DNA of 15,360 bases from Betaproteobacteria bacterium. Lineage in GTDB: Bacteria > Pseudomonadota > Gammaproteobacteria > Burkholderiales > Burkholderiaceae_D. This document shows, piece by piece, positions 1 through 7,172 of the stretch (its first letter is position 1; every line of letters begins with the position of its first letter). The position numbers and the translations under genes were made by a program. The notes beneath the pieces were generated by a model. The model did not search any database, was not told the origin of the DNA, and saw only the letters and a list, made by a program, of their open reading frames with translations. The stretch is from contig JAATFN010000400.1 of assembly GCA_015655165.1 (NCBI GenBank), positions 1-15,360 of the forward strand, written 5' to 3'.

Positions 1-1
1 T

Positions 2-469
2 CGCATGATCAGCGACTCCAAATACAATCTGTTTTATATCCGTCCATCACCCGACGGCACACGCATGCTTTTCGGTACACGTCCATCGATGATGGATTTA
101 CCGGAAGAAGAAGCCGCGCCATTGGTCTACAAAAAAATGCTGGAAGTCTGGCCAGAAATGGCTGGCATCAAGATTACCAATTGCTGGAAAGGGTATGTCG
201 GCATGACCTGGGACAAAATTGCCCATATCGGCGAAGAAGACGGCCTGTATTACGCTGTCGGCTGCAATGGCAATGGTGTCGCATTGATGACCTATCTGGG
301 TTACCGTATTGCCCGAAAAGTGACCGGCCAAGCGGATGCCAAACAATGTGCGTTCGATGAAGGCAAGTTTACCGGTAGTCCGATTCCTGGCTCACAAGAC
401 TGGGTTGTGCCGTTTGGCGCGGCACTCTACAGAATGAATGACTTTGCCGCTTCTTTCGGGCGCAAATAA
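2..469 (+). CDS. FAD-dependent oxidoreductase (DAO family), C-terminal part, cut by the window edge
   Basis: The reading frame is open from base 2 (an Arg codon before the first Met) to the TAA at 467-469, so only about 155 C-terminal residues are present. Two stretches fit the C-terminal part of the DAO/glycine oxidase-like flavoprotein family, which includes gamma-glutamylputrescine oxidase PuuB/OrdL. One is YIRPSPDGTRMLFGTRP near the start. The other is the FAD-binding end, with GMTWDKIAHIG, then GLYYAVGCNGNGVALM and a following GYRIARKVTG helix. In the family, an amine or amino acid is oxidised with release of an aldehyde or keto acid, an amine or ammonia, and H2O2. The N-terminal dinucleotide-binding GxGxxG lies outside the window. 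The lyase gene starts 43 bp downstream on the same strand, so the two are probably cotranscribed. The family call is secure; the substrate is unknown. Confidence 0.85.
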   Translation, partial: RMISDSKYNLFYIRPSPDGTRMLFGTRPSMMDLPEEEAAPLVYKKMLEVWPEMAGIKITNCWKGYVGMTWDKIAHIGEEDGLYYAVGCNGNGVALMTYLGYRIARKVTGQADAKQCAFDEGKFTGSPIPGSQDWVVPFGAALYRMNDFAASFGRK

Positions 470-512
470 AAACAAGCCCGGTATTCAGTGATGCAAATCA
501 AAGGGAAATGAC

Positions 513-2009
513 ATGAGTGATATCGGTAAACGTCTGGGGCAATTGCCGGCAGAAGAAATTCGGGAATTGATTTATCGCCCGCAATTGACATCGGTGAATG
601 CCGACGATTTCAAGGCGATGTTGTCCTTGAATCAGGCCCATCTTGTCATGTTGTCCGAATGCGGCCTGGTTGATGCACCTACAGCAACCACATTGGCACG
701 TGCAATGTGCACTATCGCGCAACAAGGTGTCGACACGGCCGATGTCGACACCTTGCTGGAAGATGCTTATTTTGCATTCGAAACGCGCTTATCCTCTATT
801 GCAGGTACACACGCTGCAGGCGCCTTACATCTGGCACGTAGCCGCAACGATATCGGTGCAACATTAGATCGACTCAGAGCCCGTCATTATGCCTTGGACA
901 TCTCTGATGCATTACTCGAGGTACGTACCCAATGTGTCACGCGTACTGCGCAATATACCGATGTCATTATGCCAGGCTACACACATTTACAGCCGGCACA
1001 ACCGGTATCATTCGCCTACTACCTCTCGGGTTATGAAGTGGCATTGGCACGCGATAGCGAACGTATTGCCAGAAGCTACGACACAATCAATACGTCGGCA
1101 TTGGGTGTAGCTGCCCTGGCGGGCAGCAGCTTTCATATTGACCGCAACCGGACTGCAGCTTTATTGGGTTTTGATGGGACGACACGCCATGGCCTGGACA
1201 CGGTCGCCTCACGCGACTTTGTGCTGGAACTGCTCTCTGCTGTCAGTATCCTTGGCACAACCTGGGGGAAAATCATGCAGGACTTCCATGTCTTTGTCAG
1301 CGACGAGTTTGCGTCGATCAGTTTTCCTGACCGGGTAGCCGGTATTTCCAGCATTATGCCGCAAAAGAAAAACCCGATCGCACTCGAGTTTTTAAAAGCC
1401 CAAGCGTCCAGAACACTCGGTGCATTTGTCAGCAGTATGTCTGCCGCACGCAGCAGCAATTTTAGCGTGTCTCTCGATGCAATCCGTGAAGGGTTGACAG
1501 ATGCATGGCAAACACTCGCTGCCACACCAAATAATCTGGCGCTGCTGCGTTTGATCATGGAAACAGTAGAACCACGCCGCACGGGATTGGTTGAACGTTG
1601 CAATAAAAATTTCTCGACAGCGACCGATTTGGCCGACGGATTGGTACGTCAATGTAATCTGTCATTTAGAGAAGCGCATCATATCGTCGGTGGTGTCGTT
1701 AAAATGGCACTGGATCTCGGTGTGGATGCAACAGGTATTACCCCTGCCATGATTGATACAGTTGCACAAGACATTATTGGTAAACCACTCTCTTTAAGTG
1801 CGGCATTCGTTCATACCTGCCTGGATGCTGAACATGCGCTTAAGCAGCGTACGACACAAGGTGGCGCTTGTGCCGCATCAGTGACATCCATACTCGATGT
1901 ATCGCAACATCAACTTGCGCAATCACGTCTGGAAATCGACAAACGTCGACAACAACTACATGATGCCGATGTAGCACTACAGCAAGCCATTCAGATGCTG
2001 GCACATTAA
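513..2009 (+). CDS. ArgH-like C-N lyase of the argininosuccinate lyase/fumarase superfamily (divergent paralogue)
   Basis: This 498-residue protein has the superfamily motifs in order: ARSRND at 108-113, GYTHLQPAQP at 155-164, the flexible catalytic loop SSIMPQKKNP at 279-288, and a C-terminal TATDLADGLVRQ...SFREAHH helix. Members eliminate fumarate from N-substituted aspartates, with the loop Ser (here S279 or S280) as catalytic base. It departs from typical ArgH: EDxH is EDAY (83-86), GSS of the loop is ISS, NPD is NPI (287-289), and the usual ELIRGK becomes EFLKAQ. It is also longer than the roughly 460 residues of E. coli ArgH. Its neighbours are oxidoreductases and no arginine gene is present. 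A catabolic lyase for another N-succinyl amine, such as an EDDS-lyase-like enzyme, is therefore as likely as argininosuccinate lyase. The ATG start follows an AGGGA ribosome-binding site at about 502-506. Confidence 0.85.
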   Translation: MSDIGKRLGQLPAEEIRELIYRPQLTSVNADDFKAMLSLNQAHLVMLSECGLVDAPTATTLARAMCTIAQQGVDTADVDTLLEDAYFAFETRLSSIAGTHAAGALHLARSRNDIGATLDRLRARHYALDISDALLEVRTQCVTRTAQYTDVIMPGYTHLQPAQPVSFAYYLSGYEVALARDSERIARSYDTINTSALGVAALAGSSFHIDRNRTAALLGFDGTTRHGLDTVASRDFVLELLSAVSILGTTWGKIMQDFHVFVSDEFASISFPDRVAGISSIMPQKKNPIALEFLKAQASRTLGAFVSSMSAARSSNFSVSLDAIREGLTDAWQTLAATPNNLALLRLIMETVEPRRTGLVERCNKNFSTATDLADGLVRQCNLSFREAHHIVGGVVKMALDLGVDATGITPAMIDTVAQDIIGKPLSLSAAFVHTCLDAEHALKQRTTQGGACAASVTSILDVSQHQLAQSRLEIDKRRQQLHDADVALQQAIQMLAH

Positions 2010-2020
2010 CAGGAATAACC

Positions 2021-2722
2021 ATGATTGAAAAAAAAGTCGCTTTGATTACAGGTGCCTCCCGCGGAATCGGGTTGGCTGTCGCAAGAGAGTTACGCTCGCG
2101 CGGATACGCATTATCGCTGGGAGTGCGTCATCCGGAAGTGCTTCATACCGAATTCGGCAATGATGATCATGTGCTTTTGCATACTTATGAAGCACGTGAC
2201 ATTGTGTCGCCTTTGACTTGGACATCAGCCACATTAGCACGATTCGGCCGTATTGATATCGTTGTCAACAGTGCCGGAGTATGTAAAAACATTACGTTTG
2301 AAGATGGTGACAATGATGTGCTCGAAGAAACAATGGATATCAATGTCAAAGCACCATTCAGACTTCTGCAAGCAACACTCGATGCGTTGAAAGTCTCCGG
2401 TCAGGGGCGCGTCATCAATCTGGCATCGTTGTCCGGTAAACGTGTACGTACCTTGAATGTCGGCTATCAAATGTCCAAACACGCAGTCATTGCATTAAAT
2501 CACGGTGTACGTCGTGCAGGCTGGGAATTCGGTATTCGTGCAACGGCAGTTTGCCCTGGCTATGTGAGTACCGACATGGCAGTCGGATTGACCAGCATGC
2601 CTGCAGAAGAAATGACATCACCTGAAGATCTCGCTGTTCTCATTGCCAATACGATTGCCTTACCGAATACGGCATCCATTGCCGAATTGCTTGTCAATTG
2701 TGCTTATGAACATGCAATGTAG
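2021..2722 (+). CDS. short-chain dehydrogenase/reductase (SDR)
   Basis: This 233-residue protein is a classical SDR, an NAD(P)-dependent alcohol/carbonyl oxidoreductase with a Rossmann fold, probably cytoplasmic. Visible motifs are the cofactor loop TGASRGIG (10-17), NSAG (83-86), the structural Asn in DINVK (N108), the catalytic Ser in NLAS (S136), Y149xxxK153, and CPGYVST after the active site. All four catalytic tetrad residues (N, S, Y, K) are present. The length is typical of the family. It starts 11 bp after the lyase stop, with AGGA of the ribosome-binding site in that gap, so it is translated from the same mRNA. The substrate cannot be told from sequence. Position between the lyase and an aldehyde dehydrogenase suggests it interconverts a hydroxy or keto intermediate of the same pathway. 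Confidence 0.9.
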   Translation: MIEKKVALITGASRGIGLAVARELRSRGYALSLGVRHPEVLHTEFGNDDHVLLHTYEARDIVSPLTWTSATLARFGRIDIVVNSAGVCKNITFEDGDNDVLEETMDINVKAPFRLLQATLDALKVSGQGRVINLASLSGKRVRTLNVGYQMSKHAVIALNHGVRRAGWEFGIRATAVCPGYVSTDMAVGLTSMPAEEMTSPEDLAVLIANTIALPNTASIAELLVNCAYEHAM

Positions 2723-2733
2723 GATGCATATCA

Positions 2734-2763
2734 TTGATACATGATTGTAGTAATATTTAAGAT
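2734..2763 (+). promoter_or_regulatory. possible internal promoter upstream of aldA
   Basis: In the 77-bp gap between the SDR gene and aldA there is TTGATA (2734-2739), an 18-base spacer and TAAGAT (2758-2763). These are fair matches to sigma-70 -35 and -10 boxes. The gap is longer than those elsewhere in the operon and AT-rich, so aldA may also be expressed separately. The match is by eye only. Confidence 0.3.
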
Positions 2764-2799
2764 AAATCATCACGATAACCATTTCAATGGAGGAAACAC

Positions 2800-4236
2800 A
2801 TGTCTCAACCCGTACCTGTTTACCAGAATTATATTAACGGTAAATTTCGCAGCAGTGACAATCATGTCGCTGTCTACAACCCGTCCACACAAGCATTATT
2901 ATCACAAATTCCTGCCTCTTCACCTGCAGAAGTAGAAGATGCACTAGACGCCGCACGACGTGCACAAGGTGCATGGGCTAAAAAAACGGCCATCGAACGT
3001 GCGAACCATTTGCGTAAAATCGCCGCAAAAATTCGTGAGAACGTTGCGACACTCGCGCAAACCATTATGTTGGAACAAGGTAAGATCGCCGGTTTAGCTA
3101 AAGTCGAAGTCAATTTCACCGCCGACTATATTGACTATATGGCCGAATGGGCACGCCGTATCGAGGGCGAAATCATCCCGAGTGACCGCGTCAATGAAAA
3201 TATTTTTGTGTTCCGTAAACCACTTGGTGTTGTGGCCGGTATTTTGCCGTGGAATTTCCCGTTTTTCCTGATTGCACGCAAAATGGCACCTGCTTTATTA
3301 ACAGGCAACACCATCGTCATTAAACCAAGTGAAGAAACGCCAAACAACTGCTATGAATTCGCCAAACTGGTAGCACAAACCGATTTGCCGGCTGGCGTCT
3401 TTAATGTCGTTGGCGGTAAAGGAGATGTTGGTGGTCAGATGTCGGCTAGCAGCAAAGTCGACATGATCAGTTTTACAGGCAGTGTAGAAACCGGTTCGCG
3501 TATTATGGCAGCCGCTGCTACCAATATCACCAAACTCAATCTCGAATTGGGCGGTAAGGCACCGGCGATTGTCTTGGCTGATGCAAATCTGGATCTGGCA
3601 GTCAAAGCCATTCGCGACTCGCGTATTATTAACACCGGACAAGTCTGTAACTGTGCCGAACGCGTCTATGTCGAACGTGGTGTAGCAGATGCATTCATCA
3701 ACAAGATTTCTACTGCGATGGCAGCTACACGCTATGGTGATCCGGCTGCCGACAAATCGGTCGACATGGGACCATTGATTAATCAGGCAGGCTTGGACAA
3801 AGTCGCAGCACGTGTCAAGACTGCTGTTGCCAATGGCGCGACTGTGGTCACTGGCGGCGCCATTGCGGATCTTGGTCAGGGCTATCACTATCAACCGACT
3901 GTATTGGTCGACTGCAAGCAGGAAATGGAAATCATGCGCAAGGAAATTTTCGGGCCTGTTTTACCGATTCAAATCGTCGACAGTCTGGAAGAAGCCATTA
4001 CTTATGCCAACGATTGCGAATATGGTCTGACTTCATCGGTGTATACACAAAACCTGAACAAAGCCATGCAAGCTTGCCGTGAAATTAATTTTGGAGAAAC
4101 CTACATTAACCGTGAGAACTTTGAAGCAATGCAAGGTTACCATGCCGGTGTACGTAAATCTGGTGTGGGTGGAGCAGACGGCAAACATGGTCTGTATGAA
4201 TACACACATACCCAAGTCGTTTATTTACAATCCTGA
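2800..4236 (+). CDS. aldA: lactaldehyde/glycolaldehyde dehydrogenase AldA
   Basis: This 478-residue protein closely follows E. coli AldA (479 residues) as recalled, including FTADYIDYMAEWARR, ILPWNFPFFLIARKMAPALL and the identical C-terminus VVYLQS. AldA oxidises L-lactaldehyde, glycolaldehyde and related small 2-hydroxy aldehydes with NAD+ to the acids. ALDH landmarks are present: cofactor-binding FTGSVETG (225-232), general base E249 in LELGGK, and the nucleophile C283 in GQVC. The start is well set by GGAGG at 2789-2793, 6 bases before ATG. It is the last gene of the + strand operon and is followed by two hairpins. Here it probably removes an aldehyde made by the upstream flavoenzyme or SDR. 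The subfamily call is strong; which aldehyde it meets in this pathway is inferred. Confidence 0.95.
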   Translation: MSQPVPVYQNYINGKFRSSDNHVAVYNPSTQALLSQIPASSPAEVEDALDAARRAQGAWAKKTAIERANHLRKIAAKIRENVATLAQTIMLEQGKIAGLAKVEVNFTADYIDYMAEWARRIEGEIIPSDRVNENIFVFRKPLGVVAGILPWNFPFFLIARKMAPALLTGNTIVIKPSEETPNNCYEFAKLVAQTDLPAGVFNVVGGKGDVGGQMSASSKVDMISFTGSVETGSRIMAAAATNITKLNLELGGKAPAIVLADANLDLAVKAIRDSRIINTGQVCNCAERVYVERGVADAFINKISTAMAATRYGDPAADKSVDMGPLINQAGLDKVAARVKTAVANGATVVTGGAIADLGQGYHYQPTVLVDCKQEMEIMRKEIFGPVLPIQIVDSLEEAITYANDCEYGLTSSVYTQNLNKAMQACREINFGETYINRENFEAMQGYHAGVRKSGVGGADGKHGLYEYTHTQVVYLQS

Positions 4237-4242
4237 GTTTTA

Positions 4243-4276
4243 CTTGTCGCAGATAACCCCTGTTATCTGCGACAAG
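4243..4276. repeat. perfect 15-bp inverted repeat (hairpin) just after aldA
   Basis: CTTGTCGCAGATAAC (4243-4257) and its exact reverse complement (4262-4276) flank a four-base CCCT loop, starting 6 bases after the aldA stop. No T-tract follows on either strand, so it is not a standard intrinsic terminator. It may protect the mRNA 3' end, help terminate in both directions between the convergent operons, or bind a protein. Confidence 0.85.
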
Positions 4277-4310
4277 CTGCAATACCGTGTTATTCCTTAG
4301 TTATATGTTT

Positions 4311-4353
4311 ACCGGCTTACACATAAAATATCATGTGTATTGCCGGTTTTTTT
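4311..4353 (+). terminator. rho-independent terminator of the + strand operon
   Basis: ACCGGC (4311-4316) pairs with GCCGGT (4342-4347). Inside, ACACAT (4319-4324) pairs with ATGTGT (4333-4338). A run of seven T (4347-4353) follows on the + strand. On the opposite strand no T-run follows, so it serves the aldA operon and not the convergent Nudix gene. Confidence 0.9.
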
Positions 4354-4363
4354 ATGCACCTGT

Positions 4364-4801
4364 TCACCTGGCACCCGGCACAACAATTTCCTGAAACACT
4401 GCAGGCATATCAAAGCGTAAGCCAGTATCTAATGCCAACGGTATTAACCAACGTAAGTTGACCACAAGATTTGGCGGCAAGTCATCAACATCGTACAAGC
4501 CTACCACTTCTTTTTCAGTCGTCTTTGCAGTAAACATGGTGTCATCGAACGTCACAAAGAAAGTGACATGATATTCGTCCAGATGATTGATGATCGCAAA
4601 ATTTGTCCATTGGACGGGCACCGTAATAACACCTGTTTCTTCGGTGAACTCCCGACATATAGCCGCTACGGGTGATTCACCCGGTTCGATTTTACCGCCT
4701 ATGCCATTTAATAGGCCACGTTGCCAGTCCGGGTTCAATTTGGTTATCAGGATTATTTTTTTTCTATCCGCAGAGAACATCAAACCGGTCACGTAATTCA
4801 T
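4364..4801 (-). CDS. Nudix hydrolase
   Basis: This is a Nudix family pyrophosphohydrolase of about 145 residues. Counted from a TTG seven codons upstream (4819), the box Gx5Ex7REUxEExGU is complete: GKIEPGE (G42 to E48) and REFTEETGV (R56 to V64). The family cleaves nucleoside diphosphate-X compounds using Mg2+ held by the REUxEE glutamates. The ATG at 4801 is preferred, giving MNYVTGLMFS with the first beta strand right at the start; the TTG would add six unremarkable residues. Neither start has a strong ribosome-binding site. It lies 33 bp after the cupin gene on the same strand and is probably the last gene of the long minus operon. Whether it acts in that pathway or is a housekeeping passenger is not clear. 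The substrate is unknown. Confidence 0.88.
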   Translation of the reverse strand: MNYVTGLMFSADRKKIILITKLNPDWQRGLLNGIGGKIEPGESPVAAICREFTEETGVITVPVQWTNFAIINHLDEYHVTFFVTFDDTMFTAKTTEKEVVGLYDVDDLPPNLVVNLRWLIPLALDTGLRFDMPAVFQEIVVPGAR

Positions 4802-4834
4802 GATTGCTTTACCATTCAAACATCTACTGTATGA

Positions 4835-5452
4835 TCAACCAATTTTAGCGCTTGGACGCCAAAATTTTTGGTTATAACGAGATACCTCACCAGTATCAAG
4901 ATTAAAACCAACGCGTTCAACTAACGTTTCAAGTGCCTGCCCATATAGATGGAAATGTAATGCAGGCTGAGCTGATTCAACATGAATGCTGTGAATATCA
5001 GCTCCTGTAAAAGTAATTGGTTCTCCGGGTTTTACAATATGTTGCCGAACGAATTCCAACTGACCAAAATCTGCACGACTACCATCATCAGTGCGTCGAT
5101 AGATACGGTTTAACTCCTCTCCAACAATTGCAACAATCACCGCCCACGTCCCATGATTATGAGGAATGCTCTTTTTACCTGGCCGTATAGACTGGATATA
5201 CAAAGCATATTCCTGCTGATCTCCCACATATAATTCATAGCGTGTTGATAAATCTTTATCATCAATAGCAGGTAGCGGGAAGTGCTCGAAAGAGAACAAA
5301 TCTTTCCTTTGACCAAGTTCTTGCAACAATCTTGCTGTTTCTTTCAACGTGACGTCATTAATACCGTCAATTTGATGTAATTGCCGTATTTCCGCAATTG
5401 TCTGCGCAACCAAATTCTGACGTTCCTGAATGATTTGTGTACTGTTTGCCAT
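4835..5452 (-). CDS. cysteine-dioxygenase-like cupin (thiol dioxygenase family)
   Basis: This 205-residue single-domain cupin has the cysteine-dioxygenase-type core PHNHGTWAVI, giving iron ligands H98 and H100, with H154 of ADIHSIH as the likely third. Such enzymes use non-haem Fe(II) and O2 to turn a thiol into a sulfinate; known substrates of relatives are cysteine, 3-mercaptopropionate and mercaptosuccinate. In the usual second-sphere triad Ser-x-His-x-Tyr the first residue is His here (H166-F-H168-L-Y170). This may point to a distinct subfamily, possibly the one called predicted double-stranded beta-helix enzymes. The ATG follows AGGTGA closely. It lies 58 bp after the permease gene in the same direction as the rhodanese and ABC genes. 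The fold is clear; the substrate is inferred to be a small thiol. Confidence 0.85.
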   Translation of the reverse strand: MANSTQIIQERQNLVAQTIAEIRQLHQIDGINDVTLKETARLLQELGQRKDLFSFEHFPLPAIDDKDLSTRYELYVGDQQEYALYIQSIRPGKKSIPHNHGTWAVIVAIVGEELNRIYRRTDDGSRADFGQLEFVRQHIVKPGEPITFTGADIHSIHVESAQPALHFHLYGQALETLVERVGFNLDTGEVSRYNQKFWRPSAKIG

Positions 5453-5470
5453 ATTTCACCTATAAAACAA

Positions 5471-5482
5471 GTATACCTATAC
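5471..5482. promoter_or_regulatory. short palindrome upstream of the cupin gene
   Basis: GTATA-CC-TATAC is a perfect 5-bp inverted repeat with a 2-base centre. It sits in the 58-bp gap between the second permease gene and the cupin gene. On the minus strand it contains TATACT, a plausible -10 box, but no good -35 is visible. It may be an internal promoter or operator. Confidence 0.25.
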
Positions 5483-5510
5483 GATAAAAATCATCTTATA
5501 TCTCAGCCGA

Positions 5511-6311
5511 TTAACGAATCAATTTCTGCAATCCAAAAAAACGTTCTATTAAATAAATCATTAAAAATGACACCGCAACCATGACAACAGAAGCAGAGGC
5601 AATTGTTGGATCATTATTGTAAGAAGCGTAGGTAAACAACTGTACCGGCAGCGTCGTAAATTCTGTCCCAGTCAAAAACAAAGACATGCCGACATCATCA
5701 AACGAGACAATAAAGGCAAATAGGACCGCTGCAATAATGCCTGGTGCTATCTGCGGCAAAGTAACCAACCAAAACACATTCCATTGATTCGCACCAAGAT
5801 TTTTAGCCGCCATGACTTGCTTATAATCAAAGGCGAGCAAACTTGCTGTTAATGTCCGGATCACATATGGCAAGACCATGATCGTATGTGCAATAAAAAT
5901 ACGCAAAGGCTGATTTGACCATTTCCATGAGGAAAAAGCCGACAGCATGGCTAATGCGCCTAAAATCACCGGTATAAACAACGGAGACATCAGTACACTT
6001 AATATTGACTGCTTGCCGGGGAAATTATGTCGTGCAACAGCCGTTGCCGCCGGCAAACCCAAAAATAATGCCATTCCTGCAGATGCACAGGCAAGCAATA
6101 AACTATTGACTGCAGCAATCATAAAATCACTGTGTTCCAATAACGCCTTATACCATCGTAACGACACGCTATTTTTTGGAAAGCTAATATAGTCCAAAGG
6201 AGTCAGCGAAACCAAAAACTCAATCACCAATGGTCCTAGAATAAATACCAGTATTAACCCAGTCCATATAGCCAGCAAACGTGAAGAAGATTTATGTGAT
6301 GTCATTATCAT
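5511..6311 (-). CDS. ABC transporter permease, PotC type
   Basis: This 266-residue inner-membrane protein has about six hydrophobic segments and the EAA-loop signature at about 168-190 (AAKNLGANQWN..., ending in TLPQIAP), which docks on the ATPase. It matches the second permease of spermidine/putrescine-type (PotC) importers. Its ATG overlaps the stop of the preceding permease by four bases (ATGA), which indicates translational coupling; a second ATG two codons later is also possible. With the other permease it should form the heterodimeric channel of the importer. Polyamine specificity cannot be assumed: the same fold serves iron, thiamine, phosphonate and other substrates, and the neighbouring genes suggest an organosulfur ligand. 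Confidence 0.92.
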   Translation of the reverse strand: MIMTSHKSSSRLLAIWTGLILVFILGPLVIEFLVSLTPLDYISFPKNSVSLRWYKALLEHSDFMIAAVNSLLLACASAGMALFLGLPAATAVARHNFPGKQSILSVLMSPLFIPVILGALAMLSAFSSWKWSNQPLRIFIAHTIMVLPYVIRTLTASLLAFDYKQVMAAKNLGANQWNVFWLVTLPQIAPGIIAAVLFAFIVSFDDVGMSLFLTGTEFTTLPVQLFTYASYNNDPTIASASVVMVAVSFLMIYLIERFFGLQKLIR

Positions 6312-7159
6312 GATTCTTCTGCTCCGGAAACAGCACGCCGCAATGGTTCATAGAATTTTGTCATCACAGCAACAATCAGGGATAACGCTACAAATAGAAC
6401 AACCGCGACAACAGTGGCATCATTCCATTCAAGATAATTGATTGCCAAATCATATATTTCAGTGGCCATGACTTTGGTAGCACTACCACCCAGCAATTCA
6501 GGTACGATATAGGCACTAGCACTCATCGCAAATACCAGAATCGAACCCGACACGATACCAGGCATACAAAGTGGCAACACAATATGACGAAAAATCTGCC
6601 AGTGGCTGGCACCTAGATTAGCTGCCGCCAACAGGGGGGTATCGTCCAATTTCAATGTCGAGGCTGTCAGTGCAAGGAACATATAACCAAAAAAAACATG
6701 CGTTAATCCGACAATCACACCAAAATCGTTATACATCAATGGTAGTGGTGTAAAACCTAGCCAAACAACTGCACTATTAACAAGTCCTTTTGGGCCCAGC
6801 AAAGTTACCCATGCTAAAGTACGGACGACGACGCTCGTTAACAGTGGTGACAATAATGCGATAGCAAGCATGGAACGCTTGTGTGACGAGAGACGACGCA
6901 TATGCAATGCAACTGGAAAAGCCAGAATCAAGCATGCCAGCACCGTAAAAAAACTGATACGTACTGTTCTTAATAGCAACGCCCATCCATAAGAGTCAGA
7001 CAAAAACGTTATATAAGACGCGAAAGAAAAATATCTGCCATCTTGATGAACATAAATGCTATTAAACAGAAGAAATACGATAGGCGCCAGGAACAGTACA
7101 CTAATAAAAATCAGTGCCGGCATCACAAGAATATAAGGACGTCTTTTAGCGAAAAACAT
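6308..7159 (-). CDS. ABC transporter permease, PotB type
   Basis: This is an inner-membrane permease with about six membrane segments and an EAA loop at about 176-196 (LAAANLGASHWQIF...IVLP). It resembles PotB, the first permease of polyamine-type importers. The frame stays open to a TTG at 7192, which would overlap the ATPase gene by 20 bases. The ATG at 7159 is chosen because AGGA lies a suitable distance upstream and the protein then begins MFFAKRRPYI, with positive charges just before the first membrane helix. That gives 283 residues and a 13-bp gap after the ATPase gene. The neighbouring permease gene overlaps its stop by four bases. Confidence 0.92.
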   Translation of the reverse strand: MFFAKRRPYILVMPALIFISVLFLAPIVFLLFNSIYVHQDGRYFSFASYITFLSDSYGWALLLRTVRISFFTVLACLILAFPVALHMRRLSSHKRSMLAIALLSPLLTSVVVRTLAWVTLLGPKGLVNSAVVWLGFTPLPLMYNDFGVIVGLTHVFFGYMFLALTASTLKLDDTPLLAAANLGASHWQIFRHIVLPLCMPGIVSGSILVFAMSASAYIVPELLGGSATKVMATEIYDLAINYLEWNDATVVAVVLFVALSLIVAVMTKFYEPLRRAVSGAEES

Positions 7160-7172
7160 TGCTTGGCTTTTC

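Noticed and set aside
1133..1603. 156-codon minus-strand frame inside the lyase gene
   Set aside because: Antisense to a well-supported gene, no family resemblance and no ribosome-binding site noticed.
3298..3894. 198-codon minus-strand frame inside aldA
   Set aside because: It is fully antisense to a highly conserved gene, has no recognisable domain, and is explained by the codon pattern of aldA.
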